From: Dongia_B soli
GTDB lineage: Bacteria > Pseudomonadota > Alphaproteobacteria > Dongiales > Dongiaceae
DNA: 64,000 bases
Reading direction: 5' to 3'
Assembly (NCBI RefSeq): GCF_034044715.1
Contig: NZ_JAXCLW010000001.1
Location: 248,001 to 312,000 of the forward strand
The notes beneath the pieces are model-generated. The model was not told where the DNA came from, searched no databases, and saw nothing but the letters and a program-made list of their open reading frames with translations. Positions 34,204 to 43,364 of the stretch are shown piece by piece. How positions within the stretch are numbered: position 1 is the stretch's first letter; every line of letters begins with the position of its first letter. Position numbers and translations under genes: made by a program.

Positions 34204-35751
34204 ATGGTGGGAATCACCTTGCAGCCAGGATCCGTCACGCTGGCGGATCTTCGCAGGATCTATCGAGACGCACCGAAGGTGCAGCTTGATCGGGCTGCGA
34301 AAGAGGCCGTCGAGGCCTCATCCCGCTTGGTTCAGGAAGCGGCCACCGGCGACGCGCCGGTCTATGGCATCAATACCGGCTTCGGCAAGCTCGCCAATAA
34401 GCGCATCGCACCATCGGAAACCGAGCTGCTGCAGCGCAATCTCATCCTGTCCCATTCCTGCGGTGTCGGTGCGCCGCTGCCTGCCGCCATCGTCCGCTTG
34501 ATGATGGCCCTTAAGCTGATCTCGTTGGGTCGCGGCGCCTCCGGTGTGCGCTGGGCGGTGATCGCCCTTCTGGAAGACATGCTGGCGCGCGGTATACTGC
34601 CGGTGGTGCCGGGCCAGGGCTCGGTCGGTGCGTCGGGCGATCTCGCTCCTTTGGCGCATATGACGGCCACCATGCTGGGCGAAGGCGAAGCCGTCTATCA
34701 GGGCCGCCGCATGCCGAGCCGCGGAGCATTGACCGCCGCCGGCCTCACCCCCATCATTCTGGGCCCGAAGGAAGGCCTGGCGATGATCAACGGCACCCAG
34801 TGTTCGACCGCCATGGCCCTGGCCGGCCTGTTCGATGCATGGGATCTTGCCTGTACGGCGCTGGCGACGGGCGCGCTTAGCGTCGATGCCGCCATGGGCT
34901 CTCTCTCCCCCTTCCGGCCGGAGATTCATGCTTTGCGCGGCCATCGCGGCCAGATTGATGCGGGCAAGACCCTGCTTTCGCTGATCCAAGGCTCTCCCAT
35001 CAATGACTCCCACCGGATCAACGATACCCGCGTGCAGGACCCTTATTGCCTGCGCTGCCAGCCGCAGGTGATGGGTGCCTGCCTCGACCTCCTGCGCAAT
35101 GTCGGCGCAACATTGCAGATCGAGGCCAATGCCGTAACCGATAATCCCCTGGTCCTGACCAGTGACGGCAGCATCGTCTCCGGCGGTAACTTCCATGCCG
35201 AGCCGGTCGCCTTCGCCGCCGATCAGATCGCGCTCGCCGTTGCGGAGATCGGGTCGATTTCGGAACGCCGCATCGCCACTCTGGTCGATCCCGCACTCAA
35301 TTACGGTCTGCCGGCTTTCCTGAGTCCTGCTGCTGGCGTCAATTCCGGTTTCATGATCGCCGAGGTCACGGCCGCGGCGCTGATGTCGGAAAATAAGCAG
35401 CGTGCTGCTCCCTGCAGCGTGGATTCCACGCCGACCAGCGCCAATCAGGAAGACCACGTCTCCATGGCGGCCCACGCGGCGCGGCGCCTGATCGATATGA
35501 ACATCAATCTCTCAGTCATCGTCGGTGTCGAATTGCTGACTGCCGCTCAGGGCGTCGATCTGCGCGCTCCTTTGCAGACCAGCAAGCCTCTGGCGCAGGT
35601 CATCGCCGCCTTGCGCAAGGAAGTGGCATTCCTGGAGAACGACCGTTACATGGCGCCGAGCCTGGAATCGGCAGCGGCTTTGGTTCGGGCGGGTGCGGTT
35701 CTCGAAGCAGCAGGCCGCGATCTCTTTCCACAGCTCAGCCTCGGCAATTGA
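34204..35751 (+). CDS. hutH: histidine ammonia-lyase
   Basis: Converts L-histidine to trans-urocanate and ammonia. From ATG 34204 (GGAG 8 nt upstream; ATG 34198 is too close to it) the protein has 515 residues, the normal HutH length. The MIO prosthetic group forms from Ala143-Ser144-Gly145 in GSVGASGDLAPLAHM. VYGINTGFGKLA holds the catalytic Tyr. The SH pair after LIL (LILSHSCGVG) and SANQEDHVSMA are typical of histidine rather than tyrosine or phenylalanine lyases. It has a private upstream region with a HutC-like box and ends in a strong terminator, so it is transcribed alone. Confidence 0.93.
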   Translation: MVGITLQPGSVTLADLRRIYRDAPKVQLDRAAKEAVEASSRLVQEAATGDAPVYGINTGFGKLANKRIAPSETELLQRNLILSHSCGVGAPLPAAIVRLMMALKLISLGRGASGVRWAVIALLEDMLARGILPVVPGQGSVGASGDLAPLAHMTATMLGEGEAVYQGRRMPSRGALTAAGLTPIILGPKEGLAMINGTQCSTAMALAGLFDAWDLACTALATGALSVDAAMGSLSPFRPEIHALRGHRGQIDAGKTLLSLIQGSPINDSHRINDTRVQDPYCLRCQPQVMGACLDLLRNVGATLQIEANAVTDNPLVLTSDGSIVSGGNFHAEPVAFAADQIALAVAEIGSISERRIATLVDPALNYGLPAFLSPAAGVNSGFMIAEVTAAALMSENKQRAAPCSVDSTPTSANQEDHVSMAAHAARRLIDMNINLSVIVGVELLTAAQGVDLRAPLQTSKPLAQVIAALRKEVAFLENDRYMAPSLESAAALVRAGAVLEAAGRDLFPQLSLGN

Positions 35752-35768
35752 AGCACATATAAAAGGCG

Positions 35769-35811
35769 AAGGCGCGCCCGCGCGATCATCTTGGGCGCGC
35801 CTTTATCTTTT
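35769..35811. terminator. intrinsic terminator after hutH (bidirectional)
   Basis: AAGGCGCGCCC (35769-35779) pairs with GGGCGCGCCTT (35793-35803) over a 13-nt loop, followed by TTTATCTTTT on the plus side. An A-rich stretch (ATAAAA) on the left gives a partial T-run for the opposite strand. It separates convergent hutH and the purine transporter operon. Confidence 0.9.
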
Positions 35812-35827
35812 CCGCATTGCGCCCAGC

Positions 35828-36766
35828 TCATTCCCGGCGATAGGACACGCCCAGCATCGCCGGCGCCCGGCTGGCCCGCCGGCGGATCATCAGCGCGACG
35901 ATCGCCGCGATATAGGGGAGCGCCAACAGAATCTGATAGGGGATCGCGATGCCGACCCCTTGGATCTGCAATTGCAGCGCATCGAGGAACGAAAAGAACA
36001 AGGCGGCCGCGAGGATCCAGCCTGGCCGCCAGCCGCCGGCAATCACGATCACCAAGGCCAGCCAGCCGCGGCCATTGACCATATCTGGCACGAAATGCGC
36101 CGTGGACGCGATCGTCAGGCAGGCCCCGCCCAGCCCGGCCATGGCGCCGCCGAAAATCACCGCCCCATATTGCCGGGCGGCGACGCTATGGCCTTTGATA
36201 TCCAGCGCCTTGGGATTTTCGCCGATGCAGCGGATCTCCAGGCCGAGGCGGGAGCGGAAGAGGAACAGCCAGATCACCGGCACCAGCAGGAAGGCAAGAT
36301 AGGTAAGGAGGCCCTGATTGAAGAGAATCGGGCCAATGACCCGAATATCTGACAGCAATGGAACTGGCGAGGTGCGGAGGACGCTGATGCCGGGTACCTT
36401 TTCCATATCCGCAAAGGCCGCACGCAACCAATAAGTCGAGAGCCCGGATCCCAGCAGATTGAGCGCGAGACCGGTCACGATCTGGTCGATCTTCAGGCTG
36501 ATCACCATGACGGCGAAAATCAGGCTCATCACGGCACCGGCGAGTAAAGCGGCGACGAGGCCGACCAGCGAGGAGCCGCTTTCATATGTCGCCAGCCAGC
36601 CGATGAAGGCGCCCATCAGCATGGTGCCTTCGATCCCCATATTGTAGACCCCGGCCCGCTCTGCGGTCACTTCGCCCAGAGCGGAAAACAGGATCGGCGT
36701 CGCGATCCGGATGGTGGCGGCGAGGACACTGACGATGATGCCGAGATTGAGCAGGTCACCCCACAT
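35828..36766 (-). CDS. nucleoside ABC transporter permease (BMP-associated, YufQ/NupQ-like)
   Basis: A roughly 312-residue permease of the branched-chain-type superfamily that partners BMP receptors. ATG 36766 overlaps the end of the upstream permease gene by 11 bp and fixes the start, though the frame extends to 36808. Typical marks: ALGEVTAERAGVYNMGIEGT near the N-terminus, CIGENPKALDIKGHSV as coupling loop, and MVNGRGWLALVIVIAGGWRP. About eight to nine helices. Last gene of the purine operon and adjacent to the hutH terminator. Confidence 0.9.
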   Translation of the reverse strand: MWGDLLNLGIIVSVLAATIRIATPILFSALGEVTAERAGVYNMGIEGTMLMGAFIGWLATYESGSSLVGLVAALLAGAVMSLIFAVMVISLKIDQIVTGLALNLLGSGLSTYWLRAAFADMEKVPGISVLRTSPVPLLSDIRVIGPILFNQGLLTYLAFLLVPVIWLFLFRSRLGLEIRCIGENPKALDIKGHSVAARQYGAVIFGGAMAGLGGACLTIASTAHFVPDMVNGRGWLALVIVIAGGWRPGWILAAALFFSFLDALQLQIQGVGIAIPYQILLALPYIAAIVALMIRRRASRAPAMLGVSYRRE

Positions 36767-37841
36767 GGTGCAACCTCCGCAGCCGGAACTCGCTCGCGGC
36801 CCAGGCAATCAGGAAGAACATCAGGATGATCGCCTCGACCGCATAGATGAGCGCCGACGGCACGCCGGATTTGATTTGCATCAACGTCGCGCCATTGAGC
36901 AGCACGCCGAACACCAAGGCGGCCGCGACCACACCCATAGGCCGGAGCTGTCCCAGGATCGCGATGATGATGCCGGTATAGCCGAGGCCACCGAGCGTGC
37001 CGCTTTTCAGCCGATGTTGCACGCCATAGACCTCGAAAGCACCGGCAAGCCCGGCGACGGCACCGCTGATCGCCATCACGACAATGATCAGTCGTGTGAT
37101 CTTCACGCCCTGGAATTCCAGCGCCCGCAGATTGGACCCGGCGGCCCGGATCTCGTAGCCCAGCGATGAGCGCAGCAGCATGACATGAACGAAGGCTGCA
37201 ACGATGAGAGCGAACAGGAAGCCGAGATGCAAGCGCGTTTTTGCCAGAAGGATGGGTAATTGCGCCGCATCCGGCACCATCGCCGTTTGTTCGAAGAAAC
37301 TGCCGGCCTCGGTCCAGGGCCCATTTTGCAACAACAGGGACAGGGCATAGACGATGATGTAGTTCAGCATCACCGTCGAAATCACCTCATCGACCTGGAA
37401 GCGCGCCTTCAGGATACCGGCGAGCCCGCCCAGCAGGGCGCCGCCGATCAAGGCGCCGACGATGACAGCTGCGATCTGGATAGGTGCCGGTGCATCGCCA
37501 AGGGTACTTTGGCACCAATAGGCGAACATGGCGCCGGCAAAGACCTGCCCCTCCGCGCCGATATTCCACAGCCGGGCACGGAAGGCGATGGTGCAAGCAA
37601 GTCCGGTCAGGATAAGCGGTGTCGCCTTGACCATGGTTTCGGCAATGGCCCGCTTGCTGCCGAGGCCGCCTTTGAGCAAGGCCGCGAAAGCCTGCCAAGG
37701 ATCGGCGCCGGCGGCGATGAAGAGGCCTGCGCAGACGAGCAGCGCACAGGCACCGGCCAGAATGAGCGCCAGCGCCCAGGCCAAAGGTGACCGGGTGGAT
37801 CGCCGCTCGACCCGGTATCCCATGATTGCGGTCGTTGCCAT
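36756..37841 (-). CDS. nucleoside ABC transporter permease (BMP-associated, YufP/NupP-like)
   Basis: A 361-residue permease with about nine to ten helices. GGLGSKRAIAETMVKATPLI, then LACTIAFRARLWNIGAEGQV (about 55-95), and the coupling loop IRAAGSNLRALEFQGVKI match the YufP/NupP group. The ATG shares one base with the ATPase stop (TGATG). It forms a heterodimer with the next permease. Substrates in the family are purine or pyrimidine nucleosides; the neighbouring deaminases point to adenosine or deoxyadenosine. Confidence 0.9.
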   Translation of the reverse strand: MATTAIMGYRVERRSTRSPLAWALALILAGACALLVCAGLFIAAGADPWQAFAALLKGGLGSKRAIAETMVKATPLILTGLACTIAFRARLWNIGAEGQVFAGAMFAYWCQSTLGDAPAPIQIAAVIVGALIGGALLGGLAGILKARFQVDEVISTVMLNYIIVYALSLLLQNGPWTEAGSFFEQTAMVPDAAQLPILLAKTRLHLGFLFALIVAAFVHVMLLRSSLGYEIRAAGSNLRALEFQGVKITRLIIVVMAISGAVAGLAGAFEVYGVQHRLKSGTLGGLGYTGIIIAILGQLRPMGVVAAALVFGVLLNGATLMQIKSGVPSALIYAVEAIILMFFLIAWAASEFRLRRLHHVG

Positions 37842-39400
37842 CAGTTGCTCATCCCTTTGTCGGCGGCCCGCGCATCCGTGCCGCCGGCCATCAGACGGCC
37901 GATTTCGGCGATATCAGCTTGCCGGCCGGGCAACACTGCCATGATCTCACCGCGAAAGATGACGGCAATGCGGTCGCAAAAAGCGATCAGATCTTCCAGC
38001 TCCTCGCTGGCAAGCAGGATGGCCGCACCCGCATCGCGTTTTTCCAGAATCTGCCGATGCACATATTCGATCACGCCGACATCGAGGCCACGCGTCGGCT
38101 GGTTGCACAGAAGCACACGCGAGGCCCGGGCCAGCTCCCGCGCCAAAATGACTTTCTGCGCGTTGCCGCCCGACAGGCGACGGACAACCGCTTCGGCGCC
38201 ATTGCACGCAATTGAGAAATTCTTGATCGCTTCATTCGCCGCCTGGCGCAGACGGCCAACGTCCAGCGTCAGGCCGTGCCGCCAAGGTTTTTCGCGGTGA
38301 TCGCCGAGAACGAGATTTTCGGCGATGGAGAAATCTGGCACCAGGCCGTCCTTGAAACGGTCTTCCGGTACATGACCCACACCCATGCGGTAGATCTCAT
38401 GCGGATTGCAACTATCCAGCCGTTGCCCGTCGAGCGTTATTTCGCCAGCATCAATTGGGCGCAGCCCGCAAATCGCCTCGAACAATTCCCGTTGTCCATT
38501 ACCGGCAATACCGGCCAGCCCCACAATCTCGCCGGCGCGGAAATCAAGCGAGACGTCACGCAGCAGGGAAACACCGCGCGCATCGCGCAAAGAGACATTC
38601 TTCACAGAGAGAATGGTGCCGCCACCATGGCTGCGTTCCCCGGCATCGACGATCGACAAAGCGCGCCCCACCATCATGGTGGTCAGTTCATGGCGGCTGC
38701 TATCGGCCGTGCGCACAGAGCCGACGACACGCCCGCGGCGCAACACTGTCACGCGGTCAGCCTGCAGGACCTCATTCATCTTATGCGAAATCAGAATGAC
38801 CGAGAGACCATCTGCCAGCATTTTGCGTAGGCTGGCGAAAAGCAGAGCGGATTCCTGCGGTGTCAGAACCGCTGTCGGCTCATCCAGGATCAGCAATCTC
38901 GCGCCAAGATAAAGCGCTTTGACGATTTCCACCCATTGCTGCTGCCCGACCGAGAGGTCGCCGACCTCGGCATCGAGATCGAGCGAGAGCGACAAGCGCT
39001 GGCAGATTGCCTCGACCTTCCGTCGCGCCTCGGCTGCCGGCAGCCGCCAACCGGAGCCGGTGCCGACAATAATGTTTTCCAGAACCGTGAAGGTCGGCAC
39101 CAGCACGAAATGCTGATGCACCATACCGATGCCGGCGGCGATGGCATCGGCCGGCGATGCGAAACGCATCTCCCTGCCATCGACATAAATATCGCCTTCA
39201 TCCGGCCGGTAAAGCCCATAGAGGCAGGAGGATAAAGTCGATTTCCCGGCACCATTCTCCCCCAGCAGGCAATGCAATTCGCCGGGCATGACCGTTAGGG
39301 AAACCGCGTCATTCGCAACCAGGGCACCGAACCGTTTCGTCAGGCGCTGCACGTGCAAACGCGGTGTGGTGGCGTCGGCGTGAGCCGGGGAAACGGGCAT
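37841..39400 (-). CDS. nucleoside ABC transporter ATPase with two ABC domains (YufO/NupO-like)
   Basis: A roughly 519-residue double ATPase; ATG 39400 is preferred over the GTG at 39439. Domain 1 has GENGAGKSTLSSCLYGLY, VHQHFVLVPTFTVLENI, signature LSVGQQQWVEIVKAL and Walker B LILDEPTAVLTPQE. Domain 2 has a degenerate Walker A (GIAGNGQRELFEAI), signature LSGGNAQKVILARELA and CNQPTRGLDVG. This double layout with one weak site is typical for BMP/ribose-type importers. It is encoded 51 bp after the BMP receptor. Confidence 0.92.
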   Translation of the reverse strand: MPVSPAHADATTPRLHVQRLTKRFGALVANDAVSLTVMPGELHCLLGENGAGKSTLSSCLYGLYRPDEGDIYVDGREMRFASPADAIAAGIGMVHQHFVLVPTFTVLENIIVGTGSGWRLPAAEARRKVEAICQRLSLSLDLDAEVGDLSVGQQQWVEIVKALYLGARLLILDEPTAVLTPQESALLFASLRKMLADGLSVILISHKMNEVLQADRVTVLRRGRVVGSVRTADSSRHELTTMMVGRALSIVDAGERSHGGGTILSVKNVSLRDARGVSLLRDVSLDFRAGEIVGLAGIAGNGQRELFEAICGLRPIDAGEITLDGQRLDSCNPHEIYRMGVGHVPEDRFKDGLVPDFSIAENLVLGDHREKPWRHGLTLDVGRLRQAANEAIKNFSIACNGAEAVVRRLSGGNAQKVILARELARASRVLLCNQPTRGLDVGVIEYVHRQILEKRDAGAAILLASEELEDLIAFCDRIAVIFRGEIMAVLPGRQADIAEIGRLMAGGTDARAADKGMSN

Positions 39401-39451
39401 GTTCACCGCCCGTCTCCAGCCCTGCCTATATCCTCCCACGCCAGCAAAGGC

Positions 39452-40462
39452 TTATTCTGCCTTCGGCTCGGACAGGTCGAGCTGCACCTTCTTGCTGCCG
39501 GACTTGATTGCTTCGGCGGTCTTGTCCATCGCCGCCTTGGCATCAGCCGGAATCTTGGCTTCCAGCGCTTTGTTGACGACGATATCACCGGCCCCATCCT
39601 TCCAGCCGAACCAGGTTGGTTCGGTGGGCGCGTTGAATTTGCCGCCGCTGGTCTTCGCCTGCCACCACTGATCGATCAGCCAGTTGAGATGCGGGTCCCA
39701 TTTGGCGACCGCCGAGGCGAGGATGGCATCGGGCGCCGCGCTCGACATGTCGATATAGTTGCCGTAGCAGTCGACCTTCTTCTGCTGGCAGACCTCGAAA
39801 GCCCCGGACATCTGGAAGATCTGATCGGCACCCGCCGCCACCTGGGCGGTGGTTGCCTCATTCGACTTCTGCGGATCGAACCAGGACTGGATGAAAGTGA
39901 TCTTCGCCTTGGCCGCTGGATTGGCTTCTTTCGCACCGGCGATGAAGGCATTGATCTGGTCGTTGGTGTCTTCGGCGGGGAAGGTGCTGATCACGCCAAT
40001 CGTGTTGCTTTTCGTCATCTCGCCGGCCAGCACACCCATGGCATAGGTCGGCTCGTGATTGTGGATGAAGATCCAATAGGCATTGCCGCCGAGGCCGCGA
40101 TTGCCTGAACCGGTCATGACGAACATGGTATCGGGGAAATCACCGCGCACCTTGTCGATCGCATCGGCATAGGCGGTGTCGCCGAAGACAATGTCATATT
40201 CACCGGTATCCGCATAAGTGCGGAAGACTTCCTCGGCATTGTCGTAGACATTTTCGGTATAATCGACCGAGATTTCCAACCCGTGCGGCTTCGCAGCGAT
40301 GATGCGGTTGAAAGAATCAATCAGGGACTTCTCCCAGGGCGCTTCCTTGCCGGCCGATAAGACGGCGGCGATATGCAGTTTCGTCGGCGAGTCGGCCGAG
40401 GCTGTACCGACCATCGCGCTGATGGCGAGGGCGGCCATATAAGTCGCAAAGCGTTTCAACAT
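39452..40462 (-). CDS. BMP-family ABC transporter substrate-binding protein (nucleoside receptor)
   Basis: A 336-residue periplasmic receptor of the basic membrane protein (PnrA/Med) family. ATG 40462 has GGAGGA about 10 nt upstream; the frame extends further but lacks a start signal. The signal peptide ends near ASA at residue 24. Family segments: HIAAVLSAGKEAPWEKSLID, YDIVFGDTAYADAIDKVRGD, and FIHNHEPTYAMGVLAGEMTK. Other members bind purine nucleosides. It is located between adenine deaminase and the transporter ATPase. Confidence 0.9.
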   Translation of the reverse strand: MLKRFATYMAALAISAMVGTASADSPTKLHIAAVLSAGKEAPWEKSLIDSFNRIIAAKPHGLEISVDYTENVYDNAEEVFRTYADTGEYDIVFGDTAYADAIDKVRGDFPDTMFVMTGSGNRGLGGNAYWIFIHNHEPTYAMGVLAGEMTKSNTIGVISTFPAEDTNDQINAFIAGAKEANPAAKAKITFIQSWFDPQKSNEATTAQVAAGADQIFQMSGAFEVCQQKKVDCYGNYIDMSSAAPDAILASAVAKWDPHLNWLIDQWWQAKTSGGKFNAPTEPTWFGWKDGAGDIVVNKALEAKIPADAKAAMDKTAEAIKSGSKKVQLDLSEPKAE

Positions 40463-40515
40463 CCTGTCCTCCCAGTCGAGTCTTTTTGGCGTCTCACTGC
40501 TGATCGTCTTGATAC

Positions 40516-42282
40516 TCAGAAGGCGGCTTCCACCGGATCGAAGACCTTCAGGGCGAGGCAATCGATCGGACCGAGATCCGTGATGGCGTAATCCGGAATC
40601 GCGGTGATCTGCAGCACGAACATATACATGAAGGGCCAAGGCAACGTGCAGCCCAGCGCGCGCGCCGCATCATCCAGTTCCTCTTCGATCCGCGCCATCT
40701 CGGCGGGCTCGATATCGGCAACCAGGCCGCCGATTGGCAATGGCAGGAAGGCGACGACCTTGCCCTTATCGACCACCACCTGACCGCCATTATTGGCGAT
40801 GAGATGGTTGATCGCCACCGCCATATCCTCGGCATTGGCGCCGACGCAGACGATATTGTTGTCATCCGGCGCGGTCGAGGTCGCCAGGGCGCCGGATTTG
40901 AGGCCGAAGCCCGAGACGAATGCCGTCGGGCGGTTGCGGGTCCGGCCATAGCGTTCGACCACGGTGATATATTGCACGTCCTGCGAGACATCGGCCTGCA
41001 CCAGGCCAGCCTGCATCGGCAGGGTGACATCCCGGCGCTTGCGGACGAAAATCTGTTCCGGCGTCACCGCCATCGCCAGGACCGGCTGCTGTGCGCCGCT
41101 CCCACGTCCCTTGACCGCAATTTCCGACGGCTCAATGGGATCGACATTGAAGGTCTTGGTCAGATGCGCGCCACGCGATGGCGGATTGAGCGGTGCTGTC
41201 AGCTTGCCATTGGCAGCGACCAGCTTGCCGTTGGTGACGACCCGCTCGATACGGAATTGCCGGAGATCGTCGACGATAAGGATATCGGCGATGCGACCGG
41301 GTGCAATGCAGCCGACCAGATGATCGATACGATAGGCCTCGGCGGAATTGATGGTTGCCATCTGGATGGCGGTCAAAGGCGAGATCCCCATCGCAATCGC
41401 CATGCGCACCATATTGTCGAGATGGCCGCGCTTGAGGATATCCGCCGCCACGACGTCATCGGTGCAGAAACTGATCCGGCGCGTCGCGGAAATCCCCATT
41501 TCCGTGACCAGGCGGAGATTTTCTTGGAGGAAATGCGAGATCGAGGATTCGCGGATCACCACGAACATGCCGTTGCGCAGCTTCTCCAGCATCTCGTCCG
41601 CGGTATAGCTTTCGTGATCAAGACGCACGCCCGCAGCGAGATAGGAATTGAGCTTGGTGCCGCGCGCCATCGGCGAGCAGCCGAAGACCGGCATGCGGTT
41701 CTCTTCGGCGATCGCCAAAGCCTGCAGGGCATCGGGGTCGAGTTCCTGCACGAATTCCCGGACGGTTTCCCAGATACCGATACATTCCGGCCAAGTATGG
41801 GCGATCCGATGCTCTTCCGGGCCGAAATAATGGCCGACATTTGAGCGCGGCAGCGTATAGGGCGTCTTGCATGGGGCGCCCCAGAAGACCTTCAACGGAC
41901 CGGCTTTGGCCTCATCGAGGAATTCGCGCGCACCCTGCAAGCCGGCAACAACCAGGATCTGGTCCAGCCCGGAGATGATGGAGGTTGTGCCGATGGGAAC
42001 GACCGCCTTGGCGAAGGAGGTAATCGACAATTTGGAACATTCGACATGCAGGTGGCCATCGATGAGGCCGGGGCAAAGATATTTGCCGCCGGCATCGATG
42101 ATCTCGGTTTTCGGACCGATGTAATTATCCACCTTGCCGGTCGCCACGATCCGGTCGCCATAGATGGCGATATCCGCAGGATAGATCTCCTCGGAGACCA
42201 CATTGACCAATTTGCCGCCTTTGATGACGAGATCGGCCTTCAATTCGGCCCGGCCGGCCTTGATACGCTGGGTTAGATCCAT
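40516..42282 (-). CDS. ade: adenine deaminase
   Basis: Metal-dependent amidohydrolase that converts adenine to hypoxanthine and ammonia. ATG 42282 is taken (588 aa); a TTG two codons upstream is also possible. The N-terminal composite beta domain carries DLVIKGGKLVNVVSEEIYPA; the metal site includes PGLIDGHLHVECSKLS, and RRISFCTDDVVAADIL holds the catalytic-type Asp. The extra C-terminal domain with GLVADIEPAEMARIEEEL is characteristic of the Ade family. Purine salvage with the adjacent adenosine-deaminase family protein and nucleoside importer. Confidence 0.93.
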   Translation of the reverse strand: MDLTQRIKAGRAELKADLVIKGGKLVNVVSEEIYPADIAIYGDRIVATGKVDNYIGPKTEIIDAGGKYLCPGLIDGHLHVECSKLSITSFAKAVVPIGTTSIISGLDQILVVAGLQGAREFLDEAKAGPLKVFWGAPCKTPYTLPRSNVGHYFGPEEHRIAHTWPECIGIWETVREFVQELDPDALQALAIAEENRMPVFGCSPMARGTKLNSYLAAGVRLDHESYTADEMLEKLRNGMFVVIRESSISHFLQENLRLVTEMGISATRRISFCTDDVVAADILKRGHLDNMVRMAIAMGISPLTAIQMATINSAEAYRIDHLVGCIAPGRIADILIVDDLRQFRIERVVTNGKLVAANGKLTAPLNPPSRGAHLTKTFNVDPIEPSEIAVKGRGSGAQQPVLAMAVTPEQIFVRKRRDVTLPMQAGLVQADVSQDVQYITVVERYGRTRNRPTAFVSGFGLKSGALATSTAPDDNNIVCVGANAEDMAVAINHLIANNGGQVVVDKGKVVAFLPLPIGGLVADIEPAEMARIEEELDDAARALGCTLPWPFMYMFVLQITAIPDYAITDLGPIDCLALKVFDPVEAAF

Positions 42283-42356
42283 CGACAAAATTCCCCTGCG
42301 GAGCGCCTGCCGTTGAACGGCGGGTCGCGTCTCGGTCCTGCTTGTGGTGCCGCCGT

Positions 42357-43364
42357 TTAGCCGGCGTAGGCTTTCAACTCGGCGAGATAGCGGTCCTTGG
42401 CCTGACGCGGCAGCCAGGAGCCTTCGAAAGCATTCTCGGTGAGCTGCACGAGTTCCGGCTTGCCGATATCGACATCCTTCCAGACGCGCTTCAGATTTTC
42501 GGTCATATAGCCGGGGAAATAGGCCGGATCGTCGGAATTGACCGTGACCCGCATGCCGGCTTCCAGCATCGCGGCAATCGCCTGGGATTTCGCGCTGTCC
42601 GTCACATAGGCATTGGATATCGGGCAGACGGTCAGCGCCAGCTGGCGGCGCTTGATTTCGTCGCAGAGCTTCTCATCTTCCAGCGAATTGACGCCGTGAT
42701 CGATGCGGTCGACGCCGATATCGCGCAGGGTCTGCCAAATATGGCTGACGGAATTGTCCTGATCGACATCGCAATGCATGGTGAGAAGATAGCCTTCCTG
42801 GCGCGCACGCTTGAAGACCTTGGTGAATTTGATCGGCGGATTGTTCTTCTCATCGGAATCGAGGCCGACACCGATGATCCACTCCTTATAAGGGAGGGAT
42901 TGGAGCAGGGTCGTCATCGCGAATTCGGCGCTCCAGTCGCGCAAGAAGCACATGATGAGTTGCGAGTGGATGCCAAGCTCGATCTCGCCCTGGCGCTGCG
43001 CCCGGCGGATGCCGCGGATCACCGTATCGAAGGCAACGCCGCGCGCCGTATGCGCCTGCGGATCGAAGAACATCTCCGTATAACGGACATTCTGCGAGCG
43101 CGCCTTCTTGAGATAGGCATAGGTGACATCGAAGAAATCCTGCTCGGTCAGCAGGACGCTCATGCCCTCGTAATAGACCGCCAGGAAAGACGGGAGATCG
43201 TCAAAATCATAGGCGTCCCGGACCGCCTTTTCGTTCTTATAGGGCAGCTTGATATGGTTGCGCTTGGCGAGCTGCAACTTCATTTCCGGTTCAAGCGTGC
43301 CTTCGATATGCACATGCAATTCGCATTTCGGCATCTCTTCGATGAAGGATTTCAACTTGCTCAT
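42357..43364 (-). CDS. adenosine/adenine deaminase family protein with variant HCDVDQ motif
   Basis: A 335-residue TIM-barrel deaminase of the ADA family. Zinc ligands are present: His17 and His19 (HVHIEG), His197, and Asp278 in NSDDPAYF. His223 lies in DHGVN. The usual HAGE motif, whose Glu donates a proton in adenosine deaminases, reads HCDVDQ here (197-202), so position 200 is Val and Asp199/Asp201 flank it. Adenosine, adenine or another aminopurine could be the substrate. Its ATG shares one base with the stop of the upstream regulator (TGATG), placing it in the purine operon. Confidence 0.85.
   Translation of the reverse strand: MSKLKSFIEEMPKCELHVHIEGTLEPEMKLQLAKRNHIKLPYKNEKAVRDAYDFDDLPSFLAVYYEGMSVLLTEQDFFDVTYAYLKKARSQNVRYTEMFFDPQAHTARGVAFDTVIRGIRRAQRQGEIELGIHSQLIMCFLRDWSAEFAMTTLLQSLPYKEWIIGVGLDSDEKNNPPIKFTKVFKRARQEGYLLTMHCDVDQDNSVSHIWQTLRDIGVDRIDHGVNSLEDEKLCDEIKRRQLALTVCPISNAYVTDSAKSQAIAAMLEAGMRVTVNSDDPAYFPGYMTENLKRVWKDVDIGKPELVQLTENAFEGSWLPRQAKDRYLAELKAYAG

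Noticed and set aside
34318..35475. Minus-strand 385-residue ORF inside hutH
   Set aside because: Antisense to a complete, motif-supported histidine ammonia-lyase.
40804..41844. Plus-strand 346-residue ORF inside adenine deaminase
   Set aside because: Antisense shadow; adenine deaminase has all its motifs.
42284..42356. Purine riboswitch before adenine deaminase
   Set aside because: Only a short GCCGTT/AACGGC stem is present; no three-way junction or conserved purine-aptamer core can be recognised.
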